This document shows, in pieces, positions 7,696 to 15,261 of a DNA stretch of 64,000 bases (positions are counted from its first letter, which is position 1; every line of letters begins with the position of its first letter). The notes beneath the pieces are model-generated. The model ran no database searches. It was given only the letters and a program-made list of their open reading frames with translations, and was not told the DNA's origin. A program made the translations under genes and the position numbers. Source of the stretch: Microbacterium proteolyticum (GTDB lineage: Bacteria; Actinomycetota; Actinomycetes; Actinomycetales; Microbacteriaceae); assembly GCF_030818075.1 (NCBI RefSeq), contig NZ_JAUSZZ010000001.1:1178001-1242000 (forward strand), read 5' to 3'.

Positions 7696-8181
7696 TCAGC
7701 CCGATCGTCCGCCTGTCTGTGAGCCACCGTCATCGATGGGCGGCCGCCACCCGAATCGCGCCGCGCGCTCCAGCGCCGCTGGGCCGCGTGCCCGCGCCTG
7801 TTGAATGGTTTCCTGCAGCACGTCATCGGTGGGGATGAACTGTTCGGATGCGGGGACTGACTCGCCCAGAATCTGCAGGCTCAGCCCGGACAGGTCTCGG
7901 CGGGGGCCGAGGGGTATCAGAGTGGTGCCCGGTAGGAACGCGACCTCCCCGTCCTGAGGTGACGCGGATAGCAGTGCGACATCGCGTGCTGTGCTGCTGA
8001 CGATGGCGATCGCGCCGACACCTTCGAAGTTGCCTGTTGCGAGACGGACATCGCGGGTGGCGGGGAGCACCGAATCGAGCGGAATCGGAGCGGTGATCTC
8101 CCGCGGGAAACCTCTCCAGCACAGTCCCCGGTAGATCGGGAGCGCCGCCAGTGCGTTCGTCAATCCTGAGTTGTCGCTCAT
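7696..8181 (-). CDS. stand-alone ADP-ribosyltransferase-like protein
   Basis: 161 residues, start MSDNSGLTNALAALPIYRGL. The order of motifs resembles the R-S-E class of ADP-ribosyltransferases: YRG at 17-19, a PATRDVRLA segment at 40-48 in the place of the STS motif, hydrophobic strands (GAIAIVSS), then PQDGEVAFLPGTTL at 75-88, matching the strand with the catalytic Glu that usually reads ExEVLFxPGT. The first Glu of the ExE pair is Asp here, and there is no secretion domain. It may be an orphan toxin tip, a degenerate enzyme, or an immunity protein derived from a toxin fold. It lies two genes downstream of the full-length ART toxin. Confidence 0.6.
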   Translation of the reverse strand: MSDNSGLTNALAALPIYRGLCWRGFPREITAPIPLDSVLPATRDVRLATGNFEGVGAIAIVSSTARDVALLSASPQDGEVAFLPGTTLIPLGPRRDLSGLSLQILGESVPASEQFIPTDDVLQETIQQARARGPAALERAARFGWRPPIDDGGSQTGGRSG

Positions 8182-8233
8182 TCGTCGTTCTCCGCCTCCT
8201 CTTCGCCTTATGCGCGGCTCTGCCGGCTGGTCT

Positions 8234-8833
8234 TCACATTCGTTGTTCAGTCTGCTGTCGAGTTTCGATTATTTGAATTGCACGGCGCACGCCATCCTCC
8301 CCGAGGTCTTCTGCCTGACCCCCACGTTGCGCCATCTGAGACGATGAAGCGGAGATGTATGGTCCAACCCCAGAGGGGTCCTGAGCGACGAAATCCAGGC
8401 CAGGGAAATATCCGCCCTCGTCCATGTGAACAACCGTGCGCGGGGACTTGAGCGCATTCAGCGTCGACGTCCACGTCTCGCCCCAGGTTGAGAATGCCCA
8501 TTCACTGAGGATGACCGCGGCCGGAGGGCGCCACAGGATGGTGGTAAGACGAGCGCCGCCGGCGAACACCTGGACGTGCGAAATGCCCAATTGGACGGTG
8601 ACGCCTCCAGCGTCTCCCACCACGAACCTCAGATCACCGATCTGGCGTAGGGCCGCGACTTCAGCGACGGACGCCAGACAGCCTGATGCCGCGTCTGTCC
8701 ATCGCGCCCGGGGGTCACCAGAGCGTCGACCACCTAGCATCTTCTCGATCCCCACGGAGCCTAGCGTGTTGTTCACGTGTGTCTCGAGCTGTCGCCAGAG
8801 TTCGGACGAGTCGGGGAGATTGCGGGTCGTCAA
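8234..8833 (-). CDS. putative immunity protein for the ART toxin
   Basis: 199 residues, start MTTRNLPDSSELWRQLETHV at ATG 8833, overlapping the stop of the toxin gene (ATGA). A gene directly coupled to the end of a polymorphic toxin is normally its cognate immunity gene. The sequence has a helical N-terminus, a beta-rich centre (DLRFVVGDAGGVTVQLG and LTTILWRPPAAVILSEWAF) and a charged C-terminal helix. No family recognised, no membrane segment. Its role as immunity protein is inferred from position only. Confidence 0.7.
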   Translation of the reverse strand: MTTRNLPDSSELWRQLETHVNNTLGSVGIEKMLGGRRSGDPRARWTDAASGCLASVAEVAALRQIGDLRFVVGDAGGVTVQLGISHVQVFAGGARLTTILWRPPAAVILSEWAFSTWGETWTSTLNALKSPRTVVHMDEGGYFPGLDFVAQDPSGVGPYISASSSQMAQRGGQAEDLGEDGVRRAIQIIETRQQTEQRM

Positions 8834-11488
8834 TTTCTCACCTCCCGCATGTGAATGTGCCAGACGCCCACGGCGTCCTGAAATTTACTGAGAACTTCGA
8901 ATTTTGTGCTCCTCTGATAGAGGAATTCCGCTTCTCCAGCGTATCGAGACAGAGGAGACACCGACGACGGCGTTACTCCGTCGATTGTGATGATTCCTGG
9001 TGTCTTGCCCTGTCCCAGCGCCAAGTCGGCGAATTCTTGAGCGATGAAGGGGTTCGTAGTTGTGCTCATGAAAGATGCATCACTCCAGTGGTCGCCCGGG
9101 ATGAACTGGTCGAGGAGATCGGGGCTGAATGTTATTCCGCGAGAGAAGAAACGGCCGGGAATCGCCTCGCCGGGCAAATTTGCGAGTCCCTGTGTCAAGT
9201 CCCTTACTCGGCTTTCGAGGAGATCGATGTCCGCGGGCGCGTCACCGTAGTTTCTCAGGTAGGGGTTGATCGCCTCGAAGCCCTCGTCCGTGGTGTACCA
9301 ATAGATGGCCTTGACCTGCTCCGGGGTGAGCGCCGGGTACGCCTCCGACACAGCGGCGGCCCACTTGTCCATCCGTGCTGGGTCCACTTCCCCGGAGGGA
9401 AGACGGAACTCGTCGTTGATGGTAGCGAGCTTTTCGAGAGGTAGCGGCGGGGCATCCGCACCTGTGTGAGGTGGTGGAGCGTCGAGACCCGTGTGCGGCG
9501 GGACGTGCAGGTTGTCCTTCGGATCATCGCCGCCGAAGCCCTCCCCGTGGTCTCCACGGCCTACGTCGATGCCATCGTCCCGTCGCCCGGCGTCCTCGCC
9601 ACCGTCGCCGCGACCCGCGCCATTGCCTCCGTCACCGGTGTCCGAGCCACCGTGGCCACCCCCACCCGTGGCGGAGCCACCTTCGCCGCCACCGTGGCCG
9701 CTGCCGCCGCTGGTCTCGGTCGAGGGCTCGCGCACGATCGTCGACTCGCCCGCTCCGCCGGTTTCGGTGCGCACCGGGGCATCCTCGACGATCGAGTTCA
9801 CCGCACCGGGGCCGGTCTCGCCGCGGACGCCGCCGGCGGCGACGAGCTCGGGCTCGCGCACGGGTGCCGCGACACCGGCATCCGCTCCGCCATCGCTTCG
9901 ACCCGAAACGTCGGTACGCGCTGGCAGGTCACCACCGCGGATGCCGTCGAAGGAGCCCGCGGGCATTTCGATGCGGCCCGAGGGGATGGCATCCGTCGGC
10001 GGGAACTCGTACACCGGAACGCCGTCGTCGATGCGCGCCGTGATGCTGTTGAGGTCGACGCCGGCGTCGTCGAGGGCGCGCAGCGCCGAGGCCGCATCGT
10101 CAGCGACGAGAGGCATGTCGGGAGTGTGGAGGTGCAAGCCGTCGCTGGTGTTCGAACCGAGGCGGCCGATGATGTTGTCGAGGCCGCCGATGCCGGCGCC
10201 GCCCAGGCGGAGGGCACCGTTCATTGCGAGCGCACCGGGGTCGACGAAGTCGACCACTCGCGCCGCCTTCGCCACGACCGAGGCTGCGGTCGACGCGGTC
10301 TTCACACCGGTCACGGCAGCACCCGCGGGGATGAGGATCGTGCCAACGTTGAAGACTGCCTCTCCCGCTGCGGTGCCGGGGTCGTCGGCCCACTTGTCCC
10401 ATGCGATGAGCGCCTTGCCCGTGTTCAGCCATGCCTCGCGGGATGAGTCTTTGAAGTCGCGGAGCTCCTGGGGCAGCACCTGACCGCCGAACATCTGCGC
10501 CGCATCGTCGGCTGCCACCAGCAGGCTCAGCGGCGGCATCACGTTCATCAACAGGCCGCCGGCGAGCGTGCCGAGGTTGCCCCACGCGGCGCCGTACGCG
10601 TCGGTGGAGAAGAACTCGCCCGTCGCCGGGTTGTAGCCGAGGACCAGCGTGCCGAGGCCCTCGACCGTGCCCCAGATGCCGCCGACGACAATGCCCTCCC
10701 AGAGGAAGTCCTTGACGACGAAGGTGGCGGCCGCCTCCGCGCATCCCTCGGTGCGCTCGACGTCGGCTCCCCACGGCATCTCGGTGCCCTCGGGGATCTC
10801 GGAGATGCCGTAGCCCAGCGAGTCGTTCTCCGACTGGGCGGCACGCAGCGCATCAGCACCGTACAGGGCGCGGATGCGGTTGGCGCAGGCGCGTTCGGCC
10901 TCCCACAGTCTGATCTGCTGTGCGTTCACCGCGGCCAGCAGCTCGTTGTTGCGGTCGACATGCTCCTGGGACTCGTGCCACTCCTTCGTGACCGTGCGGT
11001 ACTTGTCGGGGGGTTGCGGGAGCCGTCGTCGTCGTCGTCGTCGACCCGCCCCACGAGCCCTGGTAGGTCGGCGTCGCGGTGGCGCCGCCGTAGGGGGACT
11101 GCGCCGCCGTCCACGCGGGGTTGATCTCGCGCACCTGCACGCCGCCCTGGATCGAATCCACGAACGCCTTCGCCTCGATACGCAGGGAATCGAGCTCGGC
11201 CTTGATCGGGCGCACATCGGCGGCGAACGCGATGAGGGCGGCCGACACCTCGGCGAGGTTGTCGCCGACCTGCGTGGCCTGCGAGCTCACGGGTGCCATG
11301 AGTCCGAGCAGGGTGGGGGACTCCGGCGCTTCGTAGACACCGGCCATGCCCTGCCAGGTGAAGTTCACGTTCGAGCCGTGCTCGGTCACCTGGCCCGAGA
11401 TGGTACCGATCGTGCGCGCGTTCTCCTCGATGGCATCCGGCTGGATGTCGGCACCCGGGATCTTTTCGAAGTCGATGGGACTCGGCAT
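8830..11488 (-). CDS. T7SS polymorphic toxin with C-terminal ART domain, interrupted by a frameshift
   Basis: Starts at ATG 11488 (MPSPIDFEKIPGADIQPDA), overlapping the stop of the DUF6507 gene. The first frame encodes about 158 residues of a helical WXG/ESX-type secretion domain (NVNFTWQGMAGVYEAPES), then a Thr-rich stretch. At the G6 run 11008-11013 the frame changes; restoring one base joins it to the second frame (DKYRTVTKEWHESQEHV) and gives about 884 residues. The middle is Gly-rich and hydrophobic in parts (WEGIVVGGIWGTVEG), then a Gly/Asp/His-rich linker. The last ~170 residues are an R-S-E class ADP-ribosyltransferase: YLRNYGD helix, FFSRGITF (Arg), ASFMSTTTNPFIA (STS-like) and YAGEAEFLYQRSTKF (ExE). 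Likely secreted by the local T7SS to modify a target protein; as sequenced it would be truncated before the toxin domain. Confidence 0.78.
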
Positions 11489-11832
11489 CACATGACCCCA
11501 CGCGGGAGTGCGGGCGGGTACACGGCTGACACGGCGGCCGACTGTGCGTTCGCGACCATCTCCATGTCACCTGCGATGTAGGCCTCAGTGGCGGTGACGA
11601 CGCCCCGCGCCGCGGCACCGATCCGGGTGCTGATGCCCTGGATGCGCGGCCCCTCCTCCTGCTGGAAGTACGCCTGCACGGCCTCCGAGATCGCACCCGA
11701 CTGCGTCGCCGTCACCGCTCCCTCGAGCGCGGGGCTCAGCGCGTTGAGTGCCGTGCCGAGTGCCTCGGCTTCGACATTCACCTGCTGCAGCACCGCTGAG
11801 ACACCCGACGGCTCAATACGCCACGCTGTCAT
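11488..11832 (-). CDS. DUF6507-like T7SS-associated protein
   Basis: 114 residues, start MTAWRIEPSGVSAVLQQVNV at ATG 11832. The opening TAWRIEPSGV, a helical body with GAISEAVQAYF and a closing ATEAYIAGDMEM block match the pattern of DUF6507 proteins found beside actinobacterial WXG100 genes. It is mostly helical and ESAT-6-like in size. It is coupled to the toxin gene (its TGA overlaps the toxin ATG), so it may be a secretion partner or chaperone of the toxin. A longer in-frame start at 11874 would add an acidic N-terminus; I prefer the ATG at the family's usual start. Confidence 0.72.
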   Translation of the reverse strand: MTAWRIEPSGVSAVLQQVNVEAEALGTALNALSPALEGAVTATQSGAISEAVQAYFQQEEGPRIQGISTRIGAAARGVVTATEAYIAGDMEMVANAQSAAVSAVYPPALPRGVM

Positions 11833-11932
11833 CGCGTGCCCTCCTTCGCTCTCTTCTTCCCCTGTGCCGCTCATCGCGCTGCGGCGCGGCGACGATGCCG
11901 GGAGCGTGTGGCCCCCGGCATCGCGGGGGAAC

Positions 11933-12244
11933 TCAGCCGATCGACTCCACGGCCGCGCGAGCCTTGCTCAGCGCGGTCTGGGCCGACTCGTCGTTGCGCT
12001 CGAGCGACGAACGCAGCGTCTGAATGATGCCGCGCACCTCGGCGGCGGCGTTCTTCCAGCGCAGTTCCTTCGCGCGGTAGTCCTCGGACACGCCGTCGGC
12101 GGAGTAGTCGGCCATCGCCGCCTGCACGTCGCGGTCGCGCTGGTCGATGAGCGACTCCAGCAGCGAAGCGACGCGGTTGAAGTTGTCTTGTGCGTTCTGC
12201 GACGCCGCGATCGAGTAGTCGCGACGATCTCCTTGGTTCACCAT
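11933..12244 (-). CDS. WXG100-family protein
   Basis: 103 residues, start MVNQGDRRDYSIAASQNAQD. It is helical throughout, with a RWKNAAAEVRGIIQTLRSSL helix that carries Trp near the middle of the chain and an even spacing of small residues (A, S), the hallmark of ESAT-6/WXG100 proteins although the exact W-x-G is not present. Such proteins form four-helix dimers that are secreted by T7SS and can guide larger substrates. It is followed by DUF6507 and the toxin, and preceded by a second WXG100-like gene 20 bp upstream, which may be its partner. Confidence 0.78.
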   Translation of the reverse strand: MVNQGDRRDYSIAASQNAQDNFNRVASLLESLIDQRDRDVQAAMADYSADGVSEDYRAKELRWKNAAAEVRGIIQTLRSSLERNDESAQTALSKARAAVESIG

Positions 12245-12264
12245 GAGTCAGTCCTCTCCGATCC

Positions 12265-12597
12265 TCAACGGGCGCCGAAACGCGCGGCGTCGAAGGACGA
12301 CCCGGCTTCCAGGCTGGTGGTCTGATCGACCATGGACGCCTCGCCCTCTTGGAACGAGCGGTCCATGCTCGAGATGCCGCCGAGCACACCGTCGAGGGCG
12401 ACCTTCAGCTCGGACGAGATCGCGTCGGTGCGCGACTTGAACCGGTCGAATGCGGCGCGACCCGCGCCCTGGAACTGGCCCTCCAGCGGCTCCGCCGCCT
12501 CGAACAGCTGTCGCACCAGCAGCGACAACTCATCGCTCGAGCCGGAGGTTGCTTTCGTCAGCACGCCCAGCGTGTCTGACCCCATTGCGAACTTCAC
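12265..12597 (-). CDS. WXG100-family protein
   Basis: 110 residues, start MKFAMGSDTLGVLTKATSGS. Two long helices are joined by a FQGAGRAAFDRFK turn, which takes the place of W-x-G with G-x-G and aromatic residues, as in many non-canonical WXG100 proteins. The C-terminal part (SFQEGEASMVDQTTSLEAGS) fits the flexible secretion-signal tail. It is the first gene of the T7SS operon; the 121 bp upstream (12598-12718) are relatively A/T-rich and are the likely promoter region. Probably pairs with the 103-residue protein downstream. Confidence 0.75.
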   Translation of the reverse strand: MKFAMGSDTLGVLTKATSGSSDELSLLVRQLFEAAEPLEGQFQGAGRAAFDRFKSRTDAISSELKVALDGVLGGISSMDRSFQEGEASMVDQTTSLEAGSSFDAARFGAR

Positions 12598-12718
12598 GAG
12601 AGCCCACCCTTCGTTCGTGAATCACGTGCAGAGAACTCGAAAACTGTAACCAGAGCCCCCCGGCCCCGGAACAAAGATGAGAGAACTCTCCTTTTCGATT
12701 CACCCTGTGGAGGAGGGG

Positions 12719-13291
12719 TCAGTCACCCGCCTTCGCCGCGGCCTTCGCGGCCCGCTTGTGCTCGCGCACCTTGCCCAGTGACTCCGGACTGACGATGTCG
12801 GCGACGGAGCGGAACGAGCCGTCCTCGCCATAGGGGGCCGAGGCCTCGCGCCACCCGGCACCGGTGAATCCGCGCTGCTTCCCGAGGAGCGCGAGGAAGA
12901 TCTTCGCCTTCTGCTCGCGGAAGCCGGGCAGCGCCTTGAGACGCTTCAGCACCGTCGCTCCGTCAGGGTCGTCACGGGTCCACAGGGCGGCTGCATCCCC
13001 GCCCCAGTCCTCCTCGACCGCGGCGCACAGCGCCTGCACGCGCTTGGCCATCGACCCCGGGAAGCGGTGCACGGCCGGCGACTGGGCGAATGCCGCAGCG
13101 AAGTCGTCGGGGTCGTCGTGCGCGATGCTGGCGGCATCCATCGACCCGGTGCGCTCCCGGATCTTGAGCGGGCCGGCGAAGGCCGTCTCCATCGCGACCT
13201 GCTGGTCGAGGAGCATGCCGATCAGCAGGGCGAGCGGGTTGCTCGACAGCAGCTCGTCGGCGGCGGGGTCGTCGGTGATGCGCAGACTCAT
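12719..13291 (-). CDS. HhH-GPD-type base excision repair protein
   Basis: 190 residues, start MSLRITDDPAADELLSSNPL at ATG 13291. NPLALLIGMLLDQQVAMETAF is the N-terminal helix typical of the small actinobacterial HhH-GPD repair family, and LKALPGFREQKAKIFLALLGKQ is the helix-hairpin-helix with the GFxxxKA motif. The C-terminus is Lys/Ala-rich. Proteins of this family resemble endonuclease III and MutY glycosylases but lack an Fe-S cluster; the substrate is not known. It is transcribed toward the T7SS operon and is a separate unit. Confidence 0.85.
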   Translation of the reverse strand: MSLRITDDPAADELLSSNPLALLIGMLLDQQVAMETAFAGPLKIRERTGSMDAASIAHDDPDDFAAAFAQSPAVHRFPGSMAKRVQALCAAVEEDWGGDAAALWTRDDPDGATVLKRLKALPGFREQKAKIFLALLGKQRGFTGAGWREASAPYGEDGSFRSVADIVSPESLGKVREHKRAAKAAAKAGD

Positions 13292-13343
13292 GTCCCCATT
13301 CTCGCGCCGCGGAGGGGGAGGGAACAGCCGGGGAGCGCGGGCG

Positions 13344-13634
13344 TCAGTCGCGCTCGGCGATCCACTTCGCGGCGAAGGGCACGGCATCCATCGTCGAGAT
13401 GTCGCGGGTGATCTCGTTCAACTGGTCGGTGAAAGCGCTGACGTCGCCCGGCGGCAGTCGCGTGACGACCGAGCCGTCGACGCGGCGGATCACGACCTCG
13501 CTGACCGACGGCGCATCGCGGCCGGCGTCGAGCAGTCCCATCACGACCGTGCCGATCCATCGCAGCCCGTTGCGCGGCCGGTCTTCCCCCGCGACGGTGT
13601 AGACCTCGGATGCCGGTGTGCTCACGGCATCCAT
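13344..13634 (-). CDS. hypothetical protein
   Basis: 96 residues from the ATG at 13634 (MDAVSTPASEVYTVAGEDRP); a GTG at 13625 is an equally good start. The sequence has a beta-rich start, a hydrophobic stretch (NGLRWIGTVVMGLLDAG), then SEVVIRRVDGSVVTRLPPGD and a helical end (FTDQLNEITRDISTM, then AAKWIAERD). No signal peptide or known motif. It lies 52 bp upstream of the HhH-GPD gene in the same direction. Function unknown. Confidence 0.7.
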   Translation of the reverse strand: MDAVSTPASEVYTVAGEDRPRNGLRWIGTVVMGLLDAGRDAPSVSEVVIRRVDGSVVTRLPPGDVSAFTDQLNEITRDISTMDAVPFAAKWIAERD

Positions 13635-13647
13635 CCTGCCCGAGCCG

Positions 13648-13714
13648 GGGCTGCGACGCGGGGACGACCGTGATGGAGGGAGATCCTGGGGCGAGGGGAG
13701 GAGGGATGCCGGGG
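13648..13714. repeat. left member of repeat pair flanking the IS30 element
   Basis: About 67 bp starting GGGCTGCGACGCGGGGACGA and ending GGAGGGATGCCGGGG. It is closely similar to 15058-15128 on the other side of the insertion sequence, in the same orientation. Too long for an IS30 target duplication, so it is better read as a pre-existing intergenic repeat into or beside which the element moved. Confidence 0.7.
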
Positions 13715-13719
13715 CGGTT

Positions 13720-14979
13720 TCAGGCGGTCAGTGCAACACCGTTGTCTGGTGGGGTTGAGAGTAGTCGTTCAAGGGCTTCGGTGGGGGTGGCCCAGTCGAG
13801 GGTCATGCGGGGGCGGTCGTTGAGTTGGGTGGCGACGTAGTCGAGGTAGTCGGCGGTGTAGCCGGAGAGGTCGGTGCCTTTGGGGAAGTATTGCCGGAGC
13901 AGGCCGTTTGTGTTCTCGTTCGTTCCGCGCTGCCAGGGTGAGTGCGGGTCGCAGAAGAAGACCCCGTCGCGCAGGTCGGCTTCGACGGTGATCCTGGCGT
14001 GGGCGGACAGCTCCTTGCCTTGGTCCCAGGTGATGGATCGTCGCAGCAGGTCGGGCAGTCGCCGCATTTGTTGGATCATCTGATCGGCGACAGTCTCGGC
14101 GTCTCGGCGGGCGGGCAAGTGCAGCAAGATCACGAACCGGGTGGCGCGTTCGACCAGGGTTCCAATCTGTGACAGACCGTCCTTGCCGATGATGAGGTCC
14201 CCTTCCCAGTGGCCGGGGACGGCGCGATCTTCTGCTTCGGCGGGACGGTCGGAGATCATCACCATCCCGGGGATCTTTCCTGGCCCGGCCGCTGCGGCCG
14301 CTTGACGTTGGGTTCGGGCGCGGGGCTTGCGGGTGGTGCGGCCTGAGCGCAGCGCCCGTGTGAGCTCGTTGCGTAACTCACCGCGACCCTGCACGAACAG
14401 GGACCGGTAGATCGCCTCGTGCGAGATGCGCATGCTCTCATCATCCGGGAAGTCCACCCGCAGGCGTCGGCTGATCTGCTGCGGGGAGTGTCCCAGCCTC
14501 AACCGCCGCTGCACCTCGACCCGCAGCGAGAGCTGCGAAGCGAGCTTGGATGGCTTAGGGCGCGATAGGCGCCGATCCGCGCGGCCCTGCGCGGTCGAGG
14601 GTGAGTAGAACACCGACTGGGTGGGCGGGCGCATCGTGCGTTTCGCCCGGTAGCGCGGCAGATTGCCGCGATTGCGACGCAACTCCCGCAGCACCGTCGA
14701 GGGATGCCGGCCAAGGCCCCGAGCGATCTGACGGATCGATTCGCCCCGCGCCACTCCAACAGCGATCTGCTCACGCTCGAGAAGGGTCAGAAACCGACCC
14801 GAGGGATCAGACAACGACAACGGTGACATACCGCCAGCATCCCGAAACCATCTCTCCGCACCCTGCCGCGACGCGCCCGCCGCCCCCGCCGCATCCGCCG
14901 TCGACAATCCCGCCGCGATACCTCGCCAAAACTCCCGCTTCACACTCCGCAACACACTGAACACCGCCCACCCCCTCAA
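13720..14979 (-). CDS. IS30-family transposase
   Basis: 419 residues. Residues about 60-105 contain the IS30 helix-turn-helix (LLEREQIAVGVARGESIRQI, then HPSTVLRELRRN). The DDE catalytic domain runs from about 235 to 400: GHWEGDLIIGKDG (first Asp), SITWDQGKEL (second Asp) and SPWQRGTNENTNGLLRQYFP with the Glu in NENTN, all typical of IS30. The gene appears intact. The extra N-terminal 55 residues (REFWRGIAAGLSTADAA) look like a further small helix-turn-helix common in actinobacterial members; a shorter start at about residue 50 is possible. Confidence 0.9.
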   Translation of the reverse strand: MRGWAVFSVLRSVKREFWRGIAAGLSTADAAGAAGASRQGAERWFRDAGGMSPLSLSDPSGRFLTLLEREQIAVGVARGESIRQIARGLGRHPSTVLRELRRNRGNLPRYRAKRTMRPPTQSVFYSPSTAQGRADRRLSRPKPSKLASQLSLRVEVQRRLRLGHSPQQISRRLRVDFPDDESMRISHEAIYRSLFVQGRGELRNELTRALRSGRTTRKPRARTQRQAAAAAGPGKIPGMVMISDRPAEAEDRAVPGHWEGDLIIGKDGLSQIGTLVERATRFVILLHLPARRDAETVADQMIQQMRRLPDLLRRSITWDQGKELSAHARITVEADLRDGVFFCDPHSPWQRGTNENTNGLLRQYFPKGTDLSGYTADYLDYVATQLNDRPRMTLDWATPTEALERLLSTPPDNGVALTA

Positions 14980-14998
14980 TCAGGGTGTTGCACTGACC
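13726..14998 (-). mobile_element. IS30-family insertion sequence
   Basis: About 1.27 kb, bounded by a perfect 15-bp terminal inverted repeat GGTCAGTGCAACACC (13726-13740 and, inverted, 14984-14998). The single transposase gene fills the element. The visible core repeat may be shorter than the true ends. I see no short direct duplication next to the repeats. The transposase stop codon at 13720-13722 lies just outside the left repeat, so the last codons are supplied by flanking DNA or the true end lies a few bases further out. Confidence 0.82.
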
Positions 14999-15057
14999 AC
15001 TTGAGTGCGCCCCGGGGTATGGTCCTTCGCTGGCCCTGGTCCTCCGCTCGTCACGGA

Positions 15058-15128
15058 GGGGCTGCGGCGCGGCGACGAGCGGTGAGATGAAGGGAGGGTC
15101 TGGGGCGTACGGAGGAGGGATGCCGGGG
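15058..15128. repeat. right member of repeat pair flanking the IS30 element
   Basis: About 71 bp related to 13648-13714 (shared GGGCTGCG, GGGGCG and GGAGGAGGGATGCCGGGG blocks). Within the same spacer the phrase CTGGTCCTCCGCTCGTCAC also occurs twice, near 15035 and 15140. The whole 14999-15261 spacer carries no gene and appears to be made of these repeat pieces. Confidence 0.6.
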
Positions 15129-15261
15129 GTGAGGTCCTCCGTTTGGATCCTGGTCCTCCGCTCGTCACCGCGCGCTGGCAAACAGCGCCACGCGGCGCAA
15201 GCGAACGGCGCCACCGCGCGCAAGCGGACAGCGTTACCGCAGGCGGAACGGGCAGCGCGCC

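Noticed and set aside
11021..11041. TCG trinucleotide run as cause of the toxin frameshift
   Set aside because: Changes in a triplet repeat do not alter the frame; the G6 run at 11008-11013 is the only place where one base restores both halves.
13720..14979. Transposase as a domesticated host gene
   Set aside because: It lies between matching terminal inverted repeats and has a complete catalytic triad, so an ordinary insertion sequence is the better reading.
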